From: Candidatus Electrothrix rattekaaiensis
GTDB lineage: Bacteria; Desulfobacterota; Desulfobulbia; Desulfobulbales; Desulfobulbaceae
DNA length: 64,000 nucleotides
Assembly: GCA_032595675.1 (NCBI GenBank)
Contig: JAVQMD010000001.1
Location: 1,024,640-1,088,639, forward strand
Direction of reading: 5' to 3'
Below, piece after piece: positions 45,473 through 52,989 of this stretch. Position 1 is the stretch's first letter. Each line of letters begins with the position of its first letter. A program made the translations under genes and the position numbers. The notes beneath the pieces were generated by a model, which worked only from the letters and a program-made list of their open reading frames with translations, made no database searches and was not told the DNA's origin.

Positions 45473-47207
45473 CTCACATTGAGCGGGTTGTCTTTTTTGA
45501 AAAATAGATTAAAATTCACCATAATTCCATACTGTTCGCTGTAAACATCTTACAATACTGTAATAATGGAAAAATACTCGATTGAACGACTTGATCATTT
45601 AGGCATAGTAGCCGGAACAATTAAAGATCTCGGGCTGGTAGAATTTATTGACTCCCACTTGGGCCATTATGAAAATGAAACTTTGTCCGCTGGGGAAACC
45701 GTAGCTGGAATGATATTGAACGGATTAGGTTTTTCCAATAAGCCCCTGTCATTGACCCCTTTATTTTTTCAAAACTGTCCTCTTTCTTTGCTGTTTAGGG
45801 ACGGAGTGAATGCCGATGATTTTAATCGTTTCAAACTCGGGCGCGTCCTCGACCGTCTGCACAATTTTGGAACCGAAGCACTTTTCAGTCACATAGCTGT
45901 CGATGTCTGTGAAAAAGAAAACATTGACTTTCGTTTCAATCATTTGGATACAAGTGCTTTCAGTCTGACGGGTGAATATCTTCCAGATGTTGATGAGCAG
46001 GCGATTTCTATCACCCACGGACATTCTAAAGACCATCGCCCTGATTTAAAACAGGTCATGCTTGAAATGATGGTTACTCAGGATGGCGGAATTCCAATTT
46101 TATTTAAAAGCTTAGACGGTAACAGTTCAGACAACACTGTCTTTAAGGATCGTGCGGCAGCTCTGATCAAAGAGTTTGAACAGTCTGAAACCCCTCGGTA
46201 TATTGTAGCCGACTGCAAGATGTATACTCGGAAGAATGCCCCAAATTTAAGTAAACTGCTTTTTGTCACCCGTATTCCTCAAAATATAAAAGAAGTTGAA
46301 GAAGTTATCACTCAGGCCTTGGACAACACAGATGACTGGCTGGAATTCGATGGCGGACCTAACGTCAAGATGTTCAATGTGGAACATTATGGAATCAGGC
46401 AGAGGTGGCATGTTGTTTCTTCTGAAGCTTCTCGTCAAAAATCCGTCAAAAAAATCGAAAAAAAGGCAAAAAAAGAAAGAGTTAAGATCCAGAAAGCAAT
46501 TTTTCACCTGCAAGCGGATCGCTTTCACTGCGTAGAAGATGCAATCAAAGCGGGCGAGAAATTAGCCGGCAGATGGAAGACCCACAGCCTATCATCGTAT
46601 GAAATCATAGAACATAAACAGTACAAAGGGAAAGGACGTCCGAAAAAAGGTGAACAACCTGTCGCAATTGATTATCAGATAGTTTTAGCAGCACAGCTTG
46701 ACAGCGACAAAGTGGATCGACTGCAAAAAGTAGCTGCATGTTATATCATAGGCACTAATATCCATGAAGAACATCTGTCTGTACAGGAAGTTCTCTATGC
46801 CTATAAGGAACAAAACCATGCGGAACAAGGGTTCCGTTTTCTGAAGGATCCTTTATTTTTTGCTTCCTCCTTATTTTTAAAAAAACCGTCTCGAATTTCT
46901 GCATTACTTATGGTCATGGTGCTTTCACTGTTAGTTTACGGGATAGCAGAAAGACGAATGCGTAATCGGTTAGCTGAACAGCAGGAAACCGTTCCTAATC
47001 AAATTAACCAGCCTACTCAGACACCTACTTTGCGCTGGATTTTTCAGTTAATGGGCGGAATCAGTCGTATCAAAATCACTGTTGGAAACCGGGTTAAATA
47101 TGTTTTTGACGGTATTACCAAGCTGAAACAACGAATACTGTTACTCTTTGGTGATGGTGTGGCTAATATATATCAAATTTCATAAAACTGCACCCGCTCA
47201 ATGTGAG
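45473..47207 (+). mobile_element. IS1634-family insertion sequence in cap2
   Basis: A 1735-bp element with 16-bp perfect terminal inverted repeats (CTCACATTGAGCGGGT at 45473-45488 and the complement at 47192-47207), flanked by the 6-bp duplication TAAGTT. It carries one transposase opposite to cap2. All parts look complete. Confidence 0.95.
45566..47185 (+). CDS. IS1634-family transposase
   Basis: A 539-residue DDE transposase with an N-terminal DUF4277-type domain (IERLDHLGIVAGTIKDLGL) and the IS4-superfamily C-terminal signature YKEQNHAEQGFRFLKDP (Y-x-E...E...K). Further features are LDTSAFSLTGEY (first Asp region) and YIVADCKMYTRKN (second). Complete, ending just inside the right terminal repeat. 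Confidence 0.92.
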   Translation: MEKYSIERLDHLGIVAGTIKDLGLVEFIDSHLGHYENETLSAGETVAGMILNGLGFSNKPLSLTPLFFQNCPLSLLFRDGVNADDFNRFKLGRVLDRLHNFGTEALFSHIAVDVCEKENIDFRFNHLDTSAFSLTGEYLPDVDEQAISITHGHSKDHRPDLKQVMLEMMVTQDGGIPILFKSLDGNSSDNTVFKDRAAALIKEFEQSETPRYIVADCKMYTRKNAPNLSKLLFVTRIPQNIKEVEEVITQALDNTDDWLEFDGGPNVKMFNVEHYGIRQRWHVVSSEASRQKSVKKIEKKAKKERVKIQKAIFHLQADRFHCVEDAIKAGEKLAGRWKTHSLSSYEIIEHKQYKGKGRPKKGEQPVAIDYQIVLAAQLDSDKVDRLQKVAACYIIGTNIHEEHLSVQEVLYAYKEQNHAEQGFRFLKDPLFFASSLFLKKPSRISALLMVMVLSLLVYGIAERRMRNRLAEQQETVPNQINQPTQTPTLRWIFQLMGGISRIKITVGNRVKYVFDGITKLKQRILLLFGDGVANIYQIS

Positions 47208-47691
47208 TAAGTTCCTTGAGGTCATCCGTTTGCTCAATCAAACACATTGTTACATGCGGTTCAGCCGGTAAGCTTTCCCAGTAATCCTCATAATCCACCC
47301 ACAGATCATGCCTGCTGACATCGTTATAATGCTGATGGAGTGTACGCAGAGCTTCCAGCAAGCACCCGGTTAATACCGCTTCTGGATTTCTGATATCAGC
47401 AACCAATCCCTGATTATCCTTATAGCAGATATTTCCTTGCCAGTTAACATGTCCCATCGGCTGATAATCCTGAGCGTTCTCTAGGTGTATCGGAGGTAAG
47501 CTGACTGGAAAGCTTCTCGGAATAGAAACAAGGAGTCTCCACTTCTGCTTTTCATGAGAAGCAATTACTCGAAGGGTCTTGAATATTTTAGGATCAATTC
47601 CTCTTTCATTGAATTCAGTAAGCGGCGTAACTGAGGACACTCCGGGTATATCGGCAAGAACCTCTTCGGCGACGAATTTGTTTCCCGGCAT
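47173..47691 (-). pseudogene. cap2 fragment 1: E2-like ubiquitin-conjugating domain
   Basis: The N-terminal E2-like domain of cap2. The active-site region is HVNWQGNICYKD, with probable catalytic Cys89. The start ATG at 47691 overlaps the CD-NTase stop (TAATG). True cap2 sequence reaches 47208; the last ten or so residues and the stop at 47173 come from the IS1634-family element. An E2-like piece could still be translated, but it would be separated from the E1 domain. Confidence 0.92.
47208..47213. repeat. Right 6-bp target duplication of the IS1634-family element
   Basis: TAAGTT, identical to 45467-45472. Confidence 0.9.
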
Positions 47692-48695
47692 TATGAAGAG
47701 GCTCCTGTGTTATTCAGGCTGAAAACGGATGCCTTTGCGGTTTCTTGAGATGTAGGTACAGGAAAGTCAGGAAAATATTTGCCCAACTTTTTACATGCGG
47801 AGTCAATTCTTTCTTCACGTTCAGCACCAGACAAAGCGTTTAATAGATCCCCCATTTTAGTCCACAATTCCGTCATTTTTTTATCTGTAAGCTTCTCAAA
47901 CACATCATTTTTTGGAACAACAGAAAGACGTGTTTCGAGTCGATACAGATTTGCTCCGTTCTCGTCTATATTTACTCTTTGGAATAAAGCATGGATGTTG
48001 GCAATGGTTTTTCTTAAGGCTGATAAGTCGTTTCTACTATTATCAAAAGGATCTATATCCGAAGAGAACATATGCCATACTGCCAAGGTTAATCCGATGC
48101 TTGGCACATTGAAAGAAAACTTGTTCCCTTTCCATGCTTTTAAGTATTTAACCACACGACGAAACTGGTATCGCTCTTCATCGTCGGTATATTTTTCATT
48201 GATTGCATCAACCAACCCTTTCGGATCAGACTGTACCCATTTTTCAGATGAACTGCTCTTGCCCCATGCAAGATCGTAGCCTTCCTCGTCATCACGTTTG
48301 ACGTAAACCGGCATGTCTACATGATATGTATTCTCACCGTTCTGGGAATATTGGATAGTAATGCATGGATTTTTTAATTTAGGGTCACGACTTGGATGAT
48401 CCAAAGCATCTTTCACCATATTTTTCAGTTTAAGAGCTCCAATATCTTCCCTAGAACAATCAAAAACTACTCCGACATCAATGTCATAGTCGTCATTGGC
48501 AGGCTTAATACCTGTGTGGATTGCATATGAGCCTTGCAAAAGATACGTATCTATCTTGGGTGGCTCGTCAATTTTCTTAAAGCCCTCTTCAAGATTGTTC
48601 TTGAGAATATCTCGTTTCTCTCTCAAAAGTTTCTTCTCATCTGTAAGTTTGATTTGATCGTGGAATTTTTCAAACTGTGTTTGTAAGTCTGCCAT
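47691..48695 (-). CDS. CBASS cGAS/DncV-like nucleotidyltransferase (CD-NTase)
   Basis: A 334-residue protein and the first gene of the CBASS operon. The nucleotidyltransferase motif is LLQGSYAIHTGIKPANDDYD (G-S) followed by DIDVGVVF (D-x-D), with the third Asp in YHVDMPVYV. It makes a cyclic oligonucleotide on phage infection, which the SAVED effector would sense. The C-terminus is a flexible tail ending TGASS, as expected for a Cap2 substrate that is attached through its end. The clade and the nucleotide product cannot be read by eye. Its stop overlaps the cap2 start. Intact. Confidence 0.9.
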   Translation of the reverse strand: MADLQTQFEKFHDQIKLTDEKKLLREKRDILKNNLEEGFKKIDEPPKIDTYLLQGSYAIHTGIKPANDDYDIDVGVVFDCSREDIGALKLKNMVKDALDHPSRDPKLKNPCITIQYSQNGENTYHVDMPVYVKRDDEEGYDLAWGKSSSSEKWVQSDPKGLVDAINEKYTDDEERYQFRRVVKYLKAWKGNKFSFNVPSIGLTLAVWHMFSSDIDPFDNSRNDLSALRKTIANIHALFQRVNIDENGANLYRLETRLSVVPKNDVFEKLTDKKMTELWTKMGDLLNALSGAEREERIDSACKKLGKYFPDFPVPTSQETAKASVFSLNNTGASS

Positions 48696-48831
48696 TATTT
48701 CTCCAAAAGTTTTTTTATATACAATATGAGCTGCCGATCGCAGGCTCTTGTATACATGATGTTGTGGTCTCCTGTATGCCTTTAGACTCTTACAGTAAGG
48801 CGTGAACTTGTAAAATCAAGGGTGAATTTAA

Positions 48832-48862
48832 TTTTTAGTGCAAAAAATGCATTTTTAGTGCA
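48832..48862. promoter_or_regulatory. Paired direct repeats in the CBASS/RloAB divergent promoter region
   Basis: TTTTTAGTGCA occurs at 48832-48842 and again at 48852-48862, a spacing of 20 bp (about two helical turns), in the 255-bp AT-rich region between the two divergent defence operons. This is the geometry of a two-dimer operator or activator site. Its function is inferred only. Confidence 0.4.
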
Positions 48863-48950
48863 TTAATCAAACTTAAAGTTGGCTTGTAAATTAATTTATA
48901 CGTATCTGTTCGGTTTGTATTGAGACGGATTGAAATACTGGGTGTACAAT

Positions 48951-50216
48951 ATGCTTATTGAATTCAATATTAAAAATTATCGCTCATTCCGGGAAACCCA
49001 GACCTTGAGCATGGCTGCCGGGACAACGAAAGCTCTTCAGGAAGAAAACTCTTTTGTTCCGCCCGTAGAAGGCCTGCCGAGGCTGCTCAGGTCGTCCGTC
49101 ATCTATGGAGCTAACGGGGCAGGAAAGAGTAACCTTATTAAGGCACTTGATTTTGTCCGAGAGTTTGTATTGACATCCTCTATGGAAAGTCAGGAAGGGC
49201 ATCAAATTATAAGTAAGCCTTTCCTCTTTCATCCTGGGGAAAGTTCCGCACCCAGTGAATTTGAAGTTTTTTTTCTTCAGGAGGGTGTCCGGTATCAGTA
49301 TGGCTTTTCCGCTACCCAAGAACGGGTAATTCATGAGTGGCTCTTCGCTTATCCTGGAAGTCGAGCACAACGTTGGTTTGAGCGTGCCTACAATCCAGAA
49401 ACCGAGGAAGAAGAATGGTATTTCGGTAGCAAGTTCTCCGGGCAAAAGAAAGCGTGGCAGGAATCGACCCGGTCGAATGCCCTGTTCCTTTCTACCGCTG
49501 TGCAGCTCAATAGCGAACAGCTTAAGCCTGTTTTTGCTTGGTTCAAAAAGTTAGTTATTGTTCGGCATGGACAACTATTCAGTCCCGAATTCACCGTAAA
49601 ACGTTGTGAAAATGAAGAGGGTTGTACAGATATTCTCAGGCTGCTGCAAGGGGCAGGCATTGAGGTCGAGGGAATTGAAATCAAGGAGAGCAAGATTAAT
49701 CAGGTGAAATTTCCTGCGGATATCCCTGATGAACTGAGGGTGGCTATTCAAAAAGATTTGTTAAAAAAATTCAAGAAGGTTTTCTTTCAGCATAATATCG
49801 AGGAGACAGGAGGTAATTGTTTGCTTCCCTTGGAAGAAGAGTCTGATGGGACGCAGAAGATTTTTGCTTATGCGGCTCCTTTGCTAGATGTATTGAAAAA
49901 TGGGCGAGTGTTGGTCGTTGATGAGTTGGACAACAGTTTTCACCCTCATCTGGTGCGATTTCTGCTTTCATTAATTCATGATTCAGCATCCAATAAGCAG
50001 AACGGCCAGCTTATTTTTTCTACCCATGATACATCGATTCTGGATGCAAAGATTTTACGCCGAGATCAGATCTGGTTTATGGAAAAAAACGAAGAACAGG
50101 CCACACAACTTTATCCCTTATCAGACTTTCATCCCCGGAAAAAAGAGGCTCTTGAAAAAGGTTATCTCCAAGGCCGTTTCGGTGCCCTGCCGTATATCGG
50201 AGAGGTTCATTTTTAA
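48951..50216 (+). CDS. rloA: RloA-like AAA ATPase (AbiL-type)
   Basis: About 421 residues of an AAA_15/OLD-related ATPase. It starts MLIEFNIKNYRSFRETQTLS, has Walker A YGANGAGKSNLIKAL (about 46), and late in the protein has SDGTQKIFAYAAPLL (signature-like), VLVVDELDNSFHPHLV (Walker B) and LIFSTHDTSILDA. The ATG at 48951 is preferred to an upstream TTG because the conserved strand starts there. Paired with RloB it forms the RloAB/AbiL-like abortive-infection module. The stop overlaps the rloB start. Confidence 0.9.
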   Translation: MLIEFNIKNYRSFRETQTLSMAAGTTKALQEENSFVPPVEGLPRLLRSSVIYGANGAGKSNLIKALDFVREFVLTSSMESQEGHQIISKPFLFHPGESSAPSEFEVFFLQEGVRYQYGFSATQERVIHEWLFAYPGSRAQRWFERAYNPETEEEEWYFGSKFSGQKKAWQESTRSNALFLSTAVQLNSEQLKPVFAWFKKLVIVRHGQLFSPEFTVKRCENEEGCTDILRLLQGAGIEVEGIEIKESKINQVKFPADIPDELRVAIQKDLLKKFKKVFFQHNIEETGGNCLLPLEEESDGTQKIFAYAAPLLDVLKNGRVLVVDELDNSFHPHLVRFLLSLIHDSASNKQNGQLIFSTHDTSILDAKILRRDQIWFMEKNEEQATQLYPLSDFHPRKKEALEKGYLQGRFGALPYIGEVHF

Positions 50217-50896
50217 TGGGCAGCGAGAATTTATTCCATAAGCGCAAAGCAAGAAGTGCAACTGGCCATAGACGGAGGCTCGCCAAAAGATCGCCCTATG
50301 ACAGGGTGCTGATTGTCTGTGAAGGGAAAAAGACTGAGCCTGATTATTTCAAGGCCCTGATTGATGATCTACAATTGAATACAGCAAATATCAAAATTGC
50401 AGAGAATACCGATGGTTCCTCACCTCGTAATGTGGTTGACGTTGCCCGGCGTAACTACAAAGAGGATAAGAAGAACGGCGGACTCTTTGATCAAGTCTAC
50501 TGTGTTTTTGATAAGGATAAGCATTCGACCTATCGAGCGGCACTTGATATTATTCGACGGGAAAAGAAGCGAGGAAAGAGAGGCTGTCCCATTCATGCTG
50601 TAACCTCGGTTCCCTGTTTTGAATTCTGGATTTTATTGCATTTCACCAAGACAACGAAGAATTTTGATACCGGGCATGGTTCAATCTGTAAAAATGTGAT
50701 TACTGATCTGAAGAAATATATCCCGGCTTATGAGAAAGGTGAAATAAAAAAGATTTATCAGCTCGTCAAAGAGTCTACTTCTCAGGCAATGACAAGAGCC
50801 AAGCAAGTAGAGCAACATTGTAAGAGTGGTCGCACTGATATGCCTTCTACCAAAGTGTATGCGCTCGTCGAATACCTGAAAAAGCTGAAGAGCTGA
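50216..50896 (+). CDS. rloB: RloB-like protein (AbiLii type)
   Basis: A 226-residue member of the RloB family. The N-terminal Toprim-like block is RVLIVCEGKKTEPDYFKAL with the conserved Glu, then VYCVFDKDKHSTY (D-x-D-type acidic site) and SVPCFEFWILLHF. It has a basic N-terminus (HKRKARSATGHRRRLAKR), perhaps for nucleic acid binding. It is translationally coupled to rloA (TAATG). It is probably the nuclease-like effector of the pair; the target is unknown. Short near-repeats of GCTGAA(A)GA occur around its stop. Confidence 0.88.
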   Translation: MGSENLFHKRKARSATGHRRRLAKRSPYDRVLIVCEGKKTEPDYFKALIDDLQLNTANIKIAENTDGSSPRNVVDVARRNYKEDKKNGGLFDQVYCVFDKDKHSTYRAALDIIRREKKRGKRGCPIHAVTSVPCFEFWILLHFTKTTKNFDTGHGSICKNVITDLKKYIPAYEKGEIKKIYQLVKESTSQAMTRAKQVEQHCKSGRTDMPSTKVYALVEYLKKLKS

Positions 50897-51002
50897 AAGA
50901 GCTGAAAAAATAGTAGGTATGTCTGTAAGAAAAGTGGTAACATCAGCATGCTGTTTCATTTGATAACAAAATATAACAAAAACGATAGAATAATAACAAA
51001 TT

Positions 51003-52232
51003 ATGAAAAAAGGATATTTCGGCCAATGGGGCGGCGCATTCATTCCTGAAGTGCTTCATCAAACCTTTGCAGATCTCGAAAAGGCCTATAAGGCTATCCG
51101 GGAGGATCCCGCGTTTTGGCAGGAATACGTCGACCTGATGGGCAATTATTCCTGTCGTCCCACCCCGCTGACCTTTGCTCAAAATCTCTCCGACCATCTG
51201 GGCGGAGCGCGGATTTATATCAAACGGGAAGATCTGAACCACACCGGTGCTCACAAGGCCAATAACGTGATGGGGCAGGGGCTGTTGGTCAAGCGCATGG
51301 GCAAAAAACGGGTCATTGCCGAAACAGGGGCAGGCCAGCACGGCGTGGCCACCGCAACCATGGCGGCTCGTTTTGGTTTTGACTGCACCATCTACATGGG
51401 CGAAGTGGATGTGGCCCGGCAGCGTCCCAATGTGTTCTGGATGGAAAAGCTGGGAGCCACAGTGGTGCCGGTGAAGGATGGCTCCAGGACCCTCAAGGAC
51501 GCCATTAACGAGGCCTTCCGTGACTGGGTCACCAATATGGATACCACTCACTACGTGTTCGGCACAGCATGCGGCCCGGCTCCTTTCCCGGAGATGGTGT
51601 CTTGGTTCCAGTCTATTATCGGCATTGAGGCGGAAAAGCAAATCAAGGAGCAACATGGCGGCTTGCCGGATCGGGTCTATGCCTGCGTGGGCGGCGGTTC
51701 CAATGCAATGGGGATCTTTCAGGGCTTCCTGGAGCATGAAGAGGTCGAGCTGGTCGGGGTGGAAGCGGGTGGTAAGGGCATCGACACAGAAGAACATGCC
51801 TCCAGAATGGTGGGCGATCGGGCAACGCCGGGTGTGGCCCAAGGCTATAAGACCATGTTTCTTCAGGATACTGACGGGCAGATGCTGGATACCCATTCCA
51901 TTGCCGCAGGCCTGGACTATGTGGGTGTCTCCCCGATTCTGACTGATCTGGGAGAAAAAGATCGGGTCCGTTTTGAGGCGGCAACAGATACTGAGGTGCT
52001 GGAGGCCTTACAGCTGACCATGCGGCGAGAAGGGATTATTCCGGCCCTGGAGTCCTCCCACGCCTTTGTGCAGGCGATTAAGGAGGCCCCGACCATGTCT
52101 CGGGATCAGGCAATTATTATCAACATGTCCGGTCGTGGCGATAAGGATATCTTTACCATTGCCCATGCCTTTAATGATCCTTCCTGGAAGGAGTTTATTA
52201 TAGGACGGGCTGCGGAATATGCAGCGAAATAA
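51003..52232 (+). CDS. trpB: Tryptophan synthase beta chain
   Basis: A 409-residue PLP enzyme joining indole and serine to tryptophan. The PLP lysine is in NHTGAHKANN, the phosphate-binding loop is VGGGSNAMGIF, and the Glu before it is in AETGAGQHGVAT. It is the TrpB1 type, which normally pairs with TrpA. No trpA or other trp gene is in the window, so the partner must be elsewhere. It follows the RloAB pair by about 100 bp and precedes bioD by 5 bp. Confidence 0.97.
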   Translation: MKKGYFGQWGGAFIPEVLHQTFADLEKAYKAIREDPAFWQEYVDLMGNYSCRPTPLTFAQNLSDHLGGARIYIKREDLNHTGAHKANNVMGQGLLVKRMGKKRVIAETGAGQHGVATATMAARFGFDCTIYMGEVDVARQRPNVFWMEKLGATVVPVKDGSRTLKDAINEAFRDWVTNMDTTHYVFGTACGPAPFPEMVSWFQSIIGIEAEKQIKEQHGGLPDRVYACVGGGSNAMGIFQGFLEHEEVELVGVEAGGKGIDTEEHASRMVGDRATPGVAQGYKTMFLQDTDGQMLDTHSIAAGLDYVGVSPILTDLGEKDRVRFEAATDTEVLEALQLTMRREGIIPALESSHAFVQAIKEAPTMSRDQAIIINMSGRGDKDIFTIAHAFNDPSWKEFIIGRAAEYAAK

Positions 52233-52237
52233 GACCG

Positions 52238-52951
52238 ATGAATAAACCCGTTGTCATCTGCGGTATAGATACTGATGTGGGCAAGTCCGTGGTCACGGGC
52301 TTGCTTGCTCGTCATTTGATGGGGCAGGGCAAGGTGGTGATCACCCAGAAACCGGTGCAAACCGGTTGTGAGGGTCGCCCTGAAGATCTCCTCCTGCATC
52401 GGAAATTCATGGGCACGGGCTGGCTTGCTCCGGACGAGCAGGGCCTGACCTGTTCCTATTGTTTTCCTTTGCCAGCTTCACCGCATCTTGCGGCGGAACA
52501 TGCTGGTACGGAAATTGATACGGCTCGGTTGGACAGTGCCACGGACACCTTGGCAGGACAGGTTGATCAGCTGATTATCGAGGCAGCAGGGGGCCTGCTG
52601 GTCCCGTTGACCCGGCAGCTCCTGTTGCTGGATTATTTACAGAGTCGTTCTTTTCCGCTCATCTTGGTGACCACACCCAGGCTTGGTTCCATCAACCATA
52701 CCCTGCTCTGTCTTGAGGCGATCAAACACCGTAATATGGAGCTGATGGGGTTGGTGTATAATGTATATGGGTCAGGTTATGACCCGAGAATTGTAACAGA
52801 TTCATTACGTGTTTTTAGAGAGGCCCTCAAACGTTACGGTTTCCCGGAAAAAATTGTGTTACTGCCCGATATCAAGGAGTCCTGCTCTGCGAATTGGGAT
52901 ACTTTATTCTCTGGATCCCCCCGGAAGGGGATAAGCGCAGATGCTGGCTGA
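52238..52951 (+). CDS. bioD: Dethiobiotin synthetase
   Basis: A 237-residue ATP-dependent enzyme that closes the ureido ring of dethiobiotin from diaminopelargonic acid and CO2. The P-loop is GIDTDVGKSVVTGLLA (about 8-23). The substrate region includes QKPVQTG and IIEAAGGLLVPL. Placed 5 bp after trpB, so probably co-transcribed with it. No other bio gene is in view. Ends convergent with the amylosucrase-like gene. Confidence 0.93.
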   Translation: MNKPVVICGIDTDVGKSVVTGLLARHLMGQGKVVITQKPVQTGCEGRPEDLLLHRKFMGTGWLAPDEQGLTCSYCFPLPASPHLAAEHAGTEIDTARLDSATDTLAGQVDQLIIEAAGGLLVPLTRQLLLLDYLQSRSFPLILVTTPRLGSINHTLLCLEAIKHRNMELMGLVYNVYGSGYDPRIVTDSLRVFREALKRYGFPEKIVLLPDIKESCSANWDTLFSGSPRKGISADAG

Positions 52952-52989
52952 TTTACTGATGGTGCTCTGGGCATAAAAGAGCGTGTTGT

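Larger units (their letters stand above)
42488..47691 (-). pseudogene. cap2: Whole cap2 locus (E2-E1 fusion) interrupted by two insertion sequences
   Basis: Joining 47691-47208, 45466-44335 and 42632-42488 (removing both elements and one duplication copy each) gives 484 + 1132 + 145 = 1761 nt, an exact multiple of three: 586 codons and a TAG. Translation is continuous at both joints: DDLKEL-TGYLDHKKE at the first and CSNEL-RSWKGS at the second. The result has the E2-then-E1 order of Cap2, the CBASS ligase that joins the CD-NTase through its C-terminus to cellular targets and boosts its activity. In the present state the ligase is split in three. Confidence 0.93.

Noticed and set aside
50883..50910. 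Short GCTGAA-type repeats at the rloB stop as a variable tract
   Set aside because: Only about three imperfect units; too short and diverged to support a claim.
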